A stretch of 64,000 bases of DNA from Paenibacillus sp. RC67. GTDB lineage: Bacteria > Bacillota > Bacilli > Paenibacillales > NBRC-103111. This document shows positions 1-6,977 of the stretch, piece after piece (the first letter of the stretch is position 1; each line of letters opens with the position of its first letter). The stretch covers positions 7,855,501 to 7,919,500 of the forward strand of contig NZ_CP125098.1 of assembly GCF_030020805.1 (NCBI RefSeq). Reading direction: 5' to 3'. A program made the position numbers and the translations under genes. Under the pieces are notes generated by a model that was not told where the DNA came from, ran no database searches, and saw only the letters and a list, made by a program, of their open reading frames with translations.

Positions 1-650
1 TGTGCAATGCTGAACCAGGATGCTTCCGCAACCGAGGAGAAATGAACAATACCCATGAAGTAGCCGATAATCGTCCCGACCAACAAGCCGACAAGAACCG
101 AAATGGCACGAAGAAATCCGGTTGCCAAGCGGTTCACTACTAGAATAACGAGCAGCGTGATAAGAGCTAGCAGCAAGTTGTTAGGCTGTCCGAAATCCGG
201 GGCGCCTTGACCACCTGCCACATTGTTCATAGCTACGGGAATCAAGGAGAGTCCAATGATCGTTACAACCGAGCCCGTCACAATGGTTGGGAAGAACTTC
301 AGCATTTTGCCGTATAACGGCGCGGCTAGAACGACAAATAAGCCGGATATGATGATCGCCCCGTACGTTGTCGCTAAGTTCGAGGTTGAGGCAATGGCAA
401 TAATCGGGCCCACTGCCGTAAAGGTACAGCCCAATACAACAGGCAATCGACTGCCAAAAAACCGCGTTCCCATGACCTGTAAAATCGTAGCTAGTCCACA
501 CGTAAATAAATCCGCTGCGATCAAATAAGCCATTTGGGCGGGAGTCAGCTTAAGCGCTCCTCCGACGATCAGCGGCACGACGACAGCCCCGGCGTACATG
601 GCGAGCACGTGCTGGAAGCCCAAGGTCACTACCTTTTGTTTGCTTAACAT
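1..650 (-). CDS. pbuX: Xanthine/uracil permease family protein (3' end outside window)
   Basis: This is the N-terminal part, about 216 residues, of a purine permease that imports xanthine by proton symport. The start MLSKQKVVTLGFQHVLAMYAG is followed by hydrophobic segments typical of the nucleobase-cation symporter 2 family, including the early QHVLAMYAG motif. A GGGGAG ribosome binding site sits just upstream of the ATG at 650. The gene follows xpt with only 14 bases between them, so both are probably on one transcript controlled by the riboswitch at 1564-1634. The xanthine assignment rests on this pairing, since uracil and xanthine permeases look alike at the N terminus. The C-terminal half is beyond position 1. 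Confidence 0.88.
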   Translation of the reverse strand, partial: MLSKQKVVTLGFQHVLAMYAGAVVVPLIVGGALKLTPAQMAYLIAADLFTCGLATILQVMGTRFFGSRLPVVLGCTFTAVGPIIAIASTSNLATTYGAIIISGLFVVLAAPLYGKMLKFFPTIVTGSVVTIIGLSLIPVAMNNVAGGQGAPDFGQPNNLLLALITLLVILVVNRLATGFLRAISVLVGLLVGTIIGYFMGIVHFSSVAEASWFSIA

Positions 651-664
651 TCTGTTTTTCTCCC

Positions 665-1261
665 CTAGACTTTTTGGATTAATGGACTATCCTCAACAAA
701 ATTCACCACGCCTGGAGACATCGAAGCGATTCGAGCCAAAGAGTGCACCTCAATGCCTCTAGCTTCTAGTAAACCGCGGCCTTCCTGAAAGCTCTTTTCA
801 ATAACGCAGCCAACGCCAACCAGCTCAGCGCCCGCTTCTTTCACAATATCAACCAATCCAACCAAAGCGGCTCCAGTTGCTAAGAAATCATCAACAATCA
901 GCACTCTATCGTTCGGACCGAGGTATTTCTGGGAAACGCTGACTTGGTACGTTTCTTGGCGGGTAAACGAATGCACTGGTGCCGAAAATACGTTTTCTGC
1001 CAGAGTGACAGCTTTCTTCTTCTTGGCATAAACGAATGGAACACCCAGCGCAATGCCAGCAGCCATGGCAAATTGAATACCGCTAGCTTCGATAGTAAGT
1101 ACCTTGGTGATAGGCTTGTCGCCAAAAATTCGTCCAAACTCATTGCCGATCTCCAACGCGAGCTGGGTATCAACCTGGTGATTCAAAAAGGAGTCCACCT
1201 TCAGTACCGTATCGGACAGGATCAATCCCTCTTGACGTATGCGTTCTTGAAGTAGTTTCAT
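665..1261 (-). CDS. xpt: Xanthine phosphoribosyltransferase
   Basis: This 198-residue cytoplasmic enzyme converts xanthine and PRPP to XMP in purine salvage. The PRPP-binding loop VLIVDDFLATGAAL lies near residue 120, and the N terminus MKLLQERIRQEGLILSDTVLKVDSFLNHQVD is the usual Xpt opening that sets the start. Length matches the family (about 190-200). An AAGGGG ribosome binding site lies about 10 bases upstream. It is the first gene of an xpt-pbuX operon, and the 5' leader carries a guanine aptamer and an intrinsic terminator, so expression should fall when guanine is plentiful. Confidence 0.96.
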   Translation of the reverse strand: MKLLQERIRQEGLILSDTVLKVDSFLNHQVDTQLALEIGNEFGRIFGDKPITKVLTIEASGIQFAMAAGIALGVPFVYAKKKKAVTLAENVFSAPVHSFTRQETYQVSVSQKYLGPNDRVLIVDDFLATGAALVGLVDIVKEAGAELVGVGCVIEKSFQEGRGLLEARGIEVHSLARIASMSPGVVNFVEDSPLIQKV

Positions 1262-1403
1262 ATTGTGTATCGCCCCTTTTTAATTAAGAAAAACGTCTAT
1301 CGACGTCCATTCATAGATGCGCGACCGCGTTTAGCGGAAGAAGTTTTTATCGCCAATAGGAAAGTTCTTCCCTACGATATAGGGAAGTTAACCTTCCTAT
1401 GTG

Positions 1404-1457
1404 AAAAAAAAGGACAGGTTCCTTGAGCTCTTCTTCTCTCAAGTGAAGCCTGTCCTT
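1404..1457 (-). terminator. Riboswitch-controlled intrinsic terminator of xpt
   Basis: Read on the minus strand, AAGGACAGG (1457-1449) pairs with CCTGTCCTT (1418-1410), with an inner TTGAG/CTCAA helix, followed by a run of T at 1409-1404. The TTCACTT segment just inside the 5' arm (1447-1441) is complementary, with one G-U pair, to the GAGTGAA 3' strand of aptamer helix P1 (1567-1561). That gives a simple antiterminator: without ligand P1 opens and holds the terminator arm; with ligand P1 closes and the terminator forms. Confidence 0.88.
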
Positions 1458-1563
1458 CTGGGTTTTTGTCCCTATTGGTGTAGCACGCAAAGTGCCCGCA
1501 TCGCTCGGACCAGCCTGTCCTTTCCAATAGAAGAAAAGAAACGGAACCCTAGATGCGCTTTTC

Positions 1564-1634
1564 ACTCATAGTCGGTCGATTCATTCGGTCGTCCGGTAGA
1601 AACTAATGGGCCATATCCCCATAATTATACGAGT
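1564..1634 (-). ncRNA. Guanine (purine) riboswitch aptamer
   Basis: The minus strand carries the purine aptamer core: P1 ACTC (1634-1631) pairs with GAGT (1567-1564), and the conserved segments TATAAT, GGATATGG, GTTTCTACC and GACTATGAGT occur in order and at normal spacing (about 71 nucleotides in all). The discriminator base in GACTATG is C (plus position 1571), which in this family selects guanine/hypoxanthine rather than adenine. It lies about 300 bases upstream of xpt, with the terminator in between. Confidence 0.95.
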
Positions 1635-1639
1635 TCTTA

Positions 1640-1942
1640 TGAAGTTTTACTTTGTATATAGTACACGCTACTTCCTATCGTTTCAAGAGGAAATTTCTCA
1701 TAATACGACAAGATTCGCTGGTGGGGAGCACAATACCATTATCTCTTGGAATTTACTGCCTATACCGCAAGGTTTATCGCTTCTTTTGCCTCTCGATACC
1801 CAGCATTTCAGCCCTAATATCTGCTATAAAAGAACCTGGGCACGCACAAAAAAACAAAGGCCTTGAAGCCCCAAACTCCTGCCCGTTGCTTTCCGTTTTA
1901 TACCCTTGCAGCTGACATGGCTATACCCATGCAACAGTAGCG
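1640..1942. other. Intergenic stretch with no recognisable gene
   Basis: Between the riboswitch and the CotH terminator I see no ORF with convincing coding character. It should contain the promoter of xpt-pbuX on the minus strand upstream of 1634. A TATACA-like hexamer is visible near 1655-1665, but without a good -35 match, so no promoter is called. Confidence 0.4.
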
Positions 1943-1973
1943 AAAAAGCCAGAGAGCTGAAGAGCTCCCTGGC
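1943..1973 (-). terminator. Intrinsic terminator of the CotH operon
   Basis: On the minus strand GCCAGGGAGCT and AGCTCTCTGGC form an 11-bp stem (one G-U) around a CTTC tetraloop, followed by five T. It lies 7 bases after the CotH-family stop codon. Confidence 0.88.
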
Positions 1974-1979
1974 CTCTAC

Positions 1980-3767
1980 CTACAGTCTTTTGCGTTTATA
2001 CAGCACCACAATGCAGCAAGCCACTAACAGCACTACAAAGGCTATACCTGCTGTAACAGCTTCGCTTACGCTGCCTTGCGGCTGTTGCTGCTGGCCACCC
2101 GGGCCGCCTGGACCGCCACCACCGGGTCCGCCAAAGCCGCCTCCTTGACCGCCACCAGGTCCACCCTGGCGACCCATCTGCTGGCCCGCTGGGCCGTTCT
2201 GCCCTTGCTGACCCGCCTGGCCGTTCTGCGCTTGCTGGCCCACTTGGCCATTCTGCCCTTGCTGACCCGCCTGGCCGTTCTGCGCTTGCTGGCCGCCTTG
2301 GCCGTTCTGCGCTTGCTGGTCGCCTTGGCCGTTCTGCGCTTGCTGGCCCGCCTGACCATCGGCTGCTGCGGCTTTGGCTTGGACCTGCTGGCCTTTCTTG
2401 CCGTTGTTATTACCACCGCCCATTTGTCCCATACCACCGCCCGGCATTCCTCCTCCCATGCCACCGCCCATACCGCCGCCGCTCCCGGAACCGTCTCCCG
2501 AGGAAGGGCTCGTGCCGTCGAGCTGCTTCGTAAGGCTGGCAACCATTTGCGAGTTGAATGTTTTGAGCTGAGTTACTCCTTGCTGATATTGTTCATACGT
2601 ATAGAAGGCTGTCGGATCTTTTTCCACATAAGAAGAAATCATATTAGATAGTTCTTGAACACGCGTCCCAAACTTCGCGTCCGATAAATAGCCTTGAATC
2701 ATTTCGCTAACAATTTGGTGGTATTGCTCCTTATATTGATCAACCTTAAGCAGTTTATCGATCAGCGGCCGCTCCGACAATGAGCCCTGCGTCGGCTCAT
2801 CCATGAGAATGCTTGATCCTCCAAGGCCTCCGAACGCCATATTGTAATCCCAAGGCAGCACGGAGAATTTTCCTTTGTTCTCATACAAATAATAATTATG
2901 TTTATTGCCTCCCAAATAACTGTCCATGTTGGCAGTAGTCATATTGAGAGCTATAAACTTCAGTGCCTCTTCGACATCCAGCACCTTTTCATAATCAGAA
3001 CCGTTGTTCAGTTCGTTGACCATGGCAAGAAGCTCTTCCCCTTTAGTTGAGCCTGATTTTAAGTCGAGCCCTGTATAGGCGCTGGCCTTCTCCAGCCAAT
3101 TCAACTCGCTGCCGTTTCCGCCATTAGCCTTGTATAATGCCCCAGTGGCATTGCCGAAATTTCTTTCGAGGTAAGACTCCCCTATTTGTTCTATAGCTAA
3201 ATAAAGTCCTTTAAGCTCATTGTTCACATACAAGTTCACATAAGAGTATTTAGGGGTTGGCAAACCCATCTGTTCGGCAAGTTCATAAGTGAGGAACTCC
3301 CGCATATAAGTAGGATCACTGTAATTATTGTTAAGATTAATTTTCGTTATTCCTTCGAGACTTTGGCTTGATATATATTCATCAAAGGCAATTTTGAAGC
3401 TGTACCGATCGGAATCCGAATTCACCACACTCCGAAGGCTAAGGTTCCCCTTGGTCCTGACAGCGACATTATCTATATGCTTGCCGTTATAATCAACGGA
3501 TGCGGTTTTGAATTCCTCCGCACTGGCATTGTCCAGCATATCCTGAAAATCGCTCGAGTCCAGCGTAATTTTCACATCAATCACTTTTTCCTTCGGAAAT
3601 ACGTTCTCGTCTATACTCTTCTCCTTCTCCGAACTAGCGGTACTAGCCGTCACCGCGCTCCCGGTGGTTGCTTTGCTCCCGCTGCTCGTCACTCCACATC
3701 CGGTCAATCCCAAGATCAGGCAGATGCATAGAAGAAGCGTTATCGCTTTCGCTTTCATTCTGAACAC
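1980..3767 (-). CDS. CotH-family protein kinase-like lipoprotein with Gly/Gln-rich tail
   Basis: This 595-residue protein begins with a lipoprotein signal (LGLTGC, Cys24). A CotH domain of roughly residues 60-420 follows; the family includes the atypical kinase CotH that phosphorylates spore coat proteins. Visible CotH-like features are the VDVKITLDSSDF start, VRTKGNLSLRS, FKIAFDEY, the NLNNNYSDPTYMRE block and VLPWDYNMAFGG near residue 305. After residue 425 comes a long G/M/P-rich and QNGQ-repeat region, then a hydrophobic helix near residue 570 and a basic KRKRL end. The protein could thus be held at the membrane by both ends. It is the last gene of a VTC-DUF4956-CotH operon. Kinase activity and substrate are inference. 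Confidence 0.85.
   Translation of the reverse strand: MFRMKAKAITLLLCICLILGLTGCGVTSSGSKATTGSAVTASTASSEKEKSIDENVFPKEKVIDVKITLDSSDFQDMLDNASAEEFKTASVDYNGKHIDNVAVRTKGNLSLRSVVNSDSDRYSFKIAFDEYISSQSLEGITKINLNNNYSDPTYMREFLTYELAEQMGLPTPKYSYVNLYVNNELKGLYLAIEQIGESYLERNFGNATGALYKANGGNGSELNWLEKASAYTGLDLKSGSTKGEELLAMVNELNNGSDYEKVLDVEEALKFIALNMTTANMDSYLGGNKHNYYLYENKGKFSVLPWDYNMAFGGLGGSSILMDEPTQGSLSERPLIDKLLKVDQYKEQYHQIVSEMIQGYLSDAKFGTRVQELSNMISSYVEKDPTAFYTYEQYQQGVTQLKTFNSQMVASLTKQLDGTSPSSGDGSGSGGGMGGGMGGGMPGGGMGQMGGGNNNGKKGQQVQAKAAAADGQAGQQAQNGQGDQQAQNGQGGQQAQNGQAGQQGQNGQVGQQAQNGQAGQQGQNGPAGQQMGRQGGPGGGQGGGFGGPGGGGPGGPGGQQQQPQGSVSEAVTAGIAFVVLLVACCIVVLYKRKRL
2100..2400 (-). repeat. Coding tandem repeats (QAQNGQ-type) in the CotH-like protein
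   Basis: About seven short in-frame copies encode variants of GQQAQNGQxGQQGQNGQ, followed by Gly/Pro-rich sequence. The DNA repeat unit is about 21-24 bases and GC-rich, which keeps other frames and the opposite strand open as well. The array is a likely site of slipped-strand length variation. Confidence 0.85.
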
Positions 3768-3776
3768 CCTCCATTC

Positions 3777-4475
3777 TTAAGATACATAATCACCGTTATA
3801 GCTGATAAGCACGGCATTCTTCACGCCTTGTAGCTCATTGATTTGGTTCACGAAGTTGCCCTCGTTATCGCGAAGGCGAATCTCCAATGTCGTTTCGATA
3901 TTGCCGTGAGTTACTGTTTTTTGCTTGACGTTATATCTTTTTACCAGCCGACCTACAAGAGTATGAACTTCTTTTTCTGCTGAATCTCCCTCGCAATTGA
4001 TGACTAGCAAGTATGGTGTTTCAAAGGAAGATTTTTTAATAAAGAAGAACATGACCAGACCGATTATCACTGAACCAACAATAGCTAACGTGTAGAAACC
4101 GGCTCCGGATACGATTCCCGCGGCAGCAGCCCAGAACAAGAAGATCAGATCGGTAGGGTCTTTAATCGGTGTTCTGAAACGAACGATAGACAGCGCGCCG
4201 ACCATACCAAGCGATAACACCAGGTTCGAGTTGACTGCAATAATCACCATTGCCGTTACCATGGACATGCCGATAAGTGAGATGTTGAAGCTTTTGGAAT
4301 ACAAGACGCCGCTGAAGACCCGTTTGTACAGTAAGTAAATAAAGAATCCAATGAAAAAGGCGACTGCCAGCGAAAGCAGTATTTTCGAAATGTTAATGTC
4401 CGAGACAAAGTTGTTGACTACCGACTTTTTTAATAAATCCGAGAAATTCGTGGCCGTTGTTGTGTTAGTTTCCAT
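3777..4475 (-). CDS. DUF4956 domain membrane protein
   Basis: This 232-residue protein has an N-terminal soluble stretch, three or four membrane helices between about residues 25 and 145 (FFIGFFIYLLYKRVFSG; SMVTAMVIIAVNSNLVLSLG; AAAGIVSGAGFYTLAIVG) and a C-terminal cytoplasmic domain. The signature GMVGALSIVRFRTPIKDPTDL is typical of DUF4956. The family has no established reaction, but it commonly neighbours VTC-type polyphosphate polymerases and CotH proteins, as here. The C-terminal domain resembles a small alpha/beta sensor-like fold, which is inference only. It follows the VTC gene by 3 bases and precedes CotH by 9. Confidence 0.86.
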   Translation of the reverse strand: METNTTTATNFSDLLKKSVVNNFVSDINISKILLSLAVAFFIGFFIYLLYKRVFSGVLYSKSFNISLIGMSMVTAMVIIAVNSNLVLSLGMVGALSIVRFRTPIKDPTDLIFLFWAAAAGIVSGAGFYTLAIVGSVIIGLVMFFFIKKSSFETPYLLVINCEGDSAEKEVHTLVGRLVKRYNVKQKTVTHGNIETTLEIRLRDNEGNFVNQINELQGVKNAVLISYNGDYVS

Positions 4476-4478
4476 AGA

Positions 4479-5192
4479 TCAATAATCCTCCCAAGTGTTA
4501 TATTTCAAAAACTTTCTGCAAATGACATATTTGGATGCTGACTGTCTGTTCAGCCCTTCGAGCTGCAGCGCAATCTTGATATAATCAGGAATGTACTCGT
4601 CGTACTTCACCTCAAGAATAATCAGATTCTCATCGATAGCCCGGACCGGATTCAATTGTTTGTTGAATATATCCGTAGAATGAAGACCGGTTCTTAATTC
4701 CTTATCGAATGTAATTCGGACATTTCCGTTATGACATACGTACGGTTCCCGGACATAATCGACGATGACCTTGGGCCGCAGCAGATGGTGATTCATCTCT
4801 TGATATAGTTCAAGAAACAGCGGCTTATCCGGGTTGTTCAGTGCCTCGAATTGCCCGGCGACGATCTGTTCGTACATCTCCCGAGTCAACGGCTCTTTGA
4901 CTTTCGCAATATAGTCGTTGAACTTGATCTTTTTCTCAAAATGAATGACATTATCCTGAACGTTATAGATACGGATACGGTATTTGACCCGATCTCGAAT
5001 TCCACCCAGCTTCTCGTGAAGCGCTTTATTGTTCATATCATCGAAATACAAGCTCCGTATATGGTATTCTCCTGAGGGACCGACGTTTTTATCTTGGCGC
5101 ATCAAGCTTTTAAGACGTTGTCGGATAATATGAAACTGATGCTGATTGATGAAAAACTTCAGTTCATGACGATATTTCAAGCTCTTGCTCAT
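4479..5192 (-). CDS. Polyphosphate polymerase (VTC) domain protein
   Basis: This 237-residue protein is a stand-alone VTC catalytic domain, the triphosphate-tunnel fold that makes polyphosphate from ATP in eukaryotic Vtc4. Tunnel-lining charged motifs are visible: YRHELKFFI at the N terminus, SLYFDD, RVKYRIRIY, HFEKKIK, VDYVREPYV, RITFDKEL and ILEVKYDEYIP. No membrane segment is present, so DUF4956 next door may supply the membrane partner. It is the first gene of the operon and is divergent from the phosphatase at 5398. Polyphosphate synthesis in bacteria by this domain is plausible but not proven; other triphosphate chemistry is possible. Confidence 0.86.
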   Translation of the reverse strand: MSKSLKYRHELKFFINQHQFHIIRQRLKSLMRQDKNVGPSGEYHIRSLYFDDMNNKALHEKLGGIRDRVKYRIRIYNVQDNVIHFEKKIKFNDYIAKVKEPLTREMYEQIVAGQFEALNNPDKPLFLELYQEMNHHLLRPKVIVDYVREPYVCHNGNVRITFDKELRTGLHSTDIFNKQLNPVRAIDENLIILEVKYDEYIPDYIKIALQLEGLNRQSASKYVICRKFLKYNTWEDY

Positions 5193-5397
5193 GTCACACC
5201 TCTTTCTATATCACGTCAACGATCTATGTTGGACTGTTCTATTTCCTTCCTGTTGTTTCTTCGTTACAAAAAGTATTGTATCTTCCCTAACTGAACTCAC
5301 GCTTAGCGCACCCTGAGCAGCAACTGAAAGTTTACAATCCCTTTACATTAGATTTACACTGGGTTAACAAAGCGAATTTTTAAGGGAGCTGTCTAAT

Positions 5398-6645
5398 ATG
5401 GGCCGATATCAAATCGTCGTCTGGCTGATAGTGTTGGCCGTTATTGTAGTGGGTGTGGCCCTATGGCTGGAATCGCAAAAGAAGGAAGGTTCGACCGGAT
5501 CCAGTGCACCCAAGTCGTTGGTAACTACGATTAAGGGAGATGCCCGCACGAGCCGTGCATTCACTTGGTACACCGATAATCCCGATGAAGGGGCTGTCAT
5601 TCAATGGATAAAAGGCGCCGGGGTGATCAATTTCACTGGCAATCAGGTTCATACGCTAAAAGCTACGACAACGCCGATCAAGACGGACAAGAAGCATACT
5701 CAAGGGGTTCACAAAGCGGAAATTACTGGACTCGAGCCGGGAACCGCGTATTCCTATCGGGTCGGAAGCGGCAAAGATACGGGATGGAGCGAGCCTTCTT
5801 CCTTCATGACAGAGGTGGTAGGAACGAGCGCTTTCTCGTTTATTAACGTTACCGATTCGCAAGGAGTGACCGAGGGGGATTTTGAGATATGGGGGCGCGC
5901 ACTGGACAAAGCGTTCCAGACGTTCCCGGAAGCCCGTTTCGTTGTTCATAATGGCGATTTGACGGAAGATCCTGAGGATGAAACAGGTTGGGACTACTTC
6001 TTCGGAAAGACGAAGAGCTGGCTGAAGCAGTTCCCGTTCATGCCAGTTACCGGCAATCACGATGAAATCGATAAAAATGCAGATCGATATCTCGCCCACT
6101 TTAATCTGCCTGTTAATGGAGCGGAAGGCTCTACCCCAGGAACAAATTATTCGTTTGATTACGGCAACGCGCATTTCATTGTATTGAATACCGAATCCAA
6201 TATTAACGAACAGACCAAATGGCTCCGTAATGACCTCGCTCATACCGACAAGCTGTGGAAGATCGTAGCTGTACATAGAGGAGCTTACGGCGGGAATATG
6301 TACACGAAGACCGAGAAGTGGACTTCTCTGTTTGACGAATACAAGGTAGACCTTGTCTTACAGGGTCATAATCACGAGTACTCCAGATCGTATCCTTTGC
6401 GTAATGGAAAAGTAGCCGGTACGGGGGATGGGCCGGTTGTAAACCACGAAGGAACGGTATATGTTGTGACCAACGCTTCCGGAGCCAAAATGAACGAAAA
6501 GAAGAAGGATCAGTTCTACCATAAGGTACATTTCCAAAATGGGAAACCGATGTTCGCGGGGATTACGATCGAAGGTAATTCATTAACATATCAAGCCTAT
6601 GATGTGGACGGCAAAAAGTGGGATGAATTCGTCATCCAGCATTAA
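5398..6645 (+). CDS. Membrane-anchored purple acid phosphatase-like metallophosphoesterase
   Basis: This 415-residue protein has an N-terminal membrane anchor (about residues 5-24), a fibronectin-like domain of the purple acid phosphatase type (about 43-140; ITGLEPGTAYSYRVG) and a calcineurin-like phosphoesterase domain. The metal ligands are visible in order: Asp153 (NVTDSQG), Asp187 (HNGDLTED), Asn220-His221 (GNHDE), His293 (AVHRGAYGG) and His324/His326 (QGHNHEYSR). The active domain should face outside the membrane. It is divergent from the polyphosphate polymerase-like gene with 205 bases between, which suggests a shared phosphate theme, though the substrate is unknown. Confidence 0.9.
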   Translation: MGRYQIVVWLIVLAVIVVGVALWLESQKKEGSTGSSAPKSLVTTIKGDARTSRAFTWYTDNPDEGAVIQWIKGAGVINFTGNQVHTLKATTTPIKTDKKHTQGVHKAEITGLEPGTAYSYRVGSGKDTGWSEPSSFMTEVVGTSAFSFINVTDSQGVTEGDFEIWGRALDKAFQTFPEARFVVHNGDLTEDPEDETGWDYFFGKTKSWLKQFPFMPVTGNHDEIDKNADRYLAHFNLPVNGAEGSTPGTNYSFDYGNAHFIVLNTESNINEQTKWLRNDLAHTDKLWKIVAVHRGAYGGNMYTKTEKWTSLFDEYKVDLVLQGHNHEYSRSYPLRNGKVAGTGDGPVVNHEGTVYVVTNASGAKMNEKKKDQFYHKVHFQNGKPMFAGITIEGNSLTYQAYDVDGKKWDEFVIQH

Positions 6646-6712
6646 GTATGGCCTTTACTCGGAAGTAGCCTTTGGTACAAGGCGTCTATGGGTCCTTTTA
6701 CTCCCTAGTAAC

Positions 6713-6977
6713 ATAAAAAGCACATCCCCAAAATAGGATGTGCTTAGCCAGCCGATAAACCTGTTTCTTCAGAAATTTGCTATATAGGTAGGTGGGGTAT
6801 ACCTCGGAGGAGTTTATGTCCGCCTTTGAAACCCGTGAAATCACCGCTGAAAAATTTAAAATCTTCCCGATAACAACAGCGGCTGGAGGGGGATACCCCA
6901 CCGGAGTACCACCTATACATCTGAAGATTCATGGTTTCTCGACAGCCTGTGTACATCCAAAAGGATGTGCTTTTTAT
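6713..6977. repeat. 265-bp nested inverted-repeat element between convergent genes
   Basis: The element starts with ATAAAAAGCACATCC (6713-6727) and ends with its exact reverse complement GGATGTGCTTTTTAT (6963-6977), immediately before the rlmN stop codon. Further matching arms are nested inside: CGA/TCG, AAACC/GGTTT, CTTCAG/CTGAAG (6767-6772 and 6921-6926), TATAGGT/ACCTATA (6783-6789 and 6911-6917) and GGTGGGGTAT/ATACCCCACC (6791-6800 and 6893-6902). Each end is also a small hairpin with an outward T run, so it can stop transcription from both sides. It could be a miniature mobile element or a structured RNA; no target-site duplication is obvious. Confidence 0.72.

Noticed and set aside
1606..1915. 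Overlapping plus-strand frames between the riboswitch and the CotH terminator
   Set aside because: No ribosome binding sites, no protein-like composition, and one covers the riboswitch flank on the opposite strand.
2066..2651. Long open frames on both strands inside the CotH-like gene tail
   Set aside because: They are produced by the GC-rich tandem repeats; their translations are low-complexity Arg/Ala/Leu strings with no binding sites.
5656..6276. A 206-codon minus-strand frame inside the phosphatase gene
   Set aside because: It lies wholly within a gene with clear catalytic motifs, has no ribosome binding site and no recognisable domain.
6713..6977. Interpretation of the palindrome as a known metabolite riboswitch
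   Set aside because: I compared it by eye with TPP, cobalamin, c-di-AMP, fluoride, guanidine and manganese consensus cores and found no match; it also lies at 3' ends of genes.
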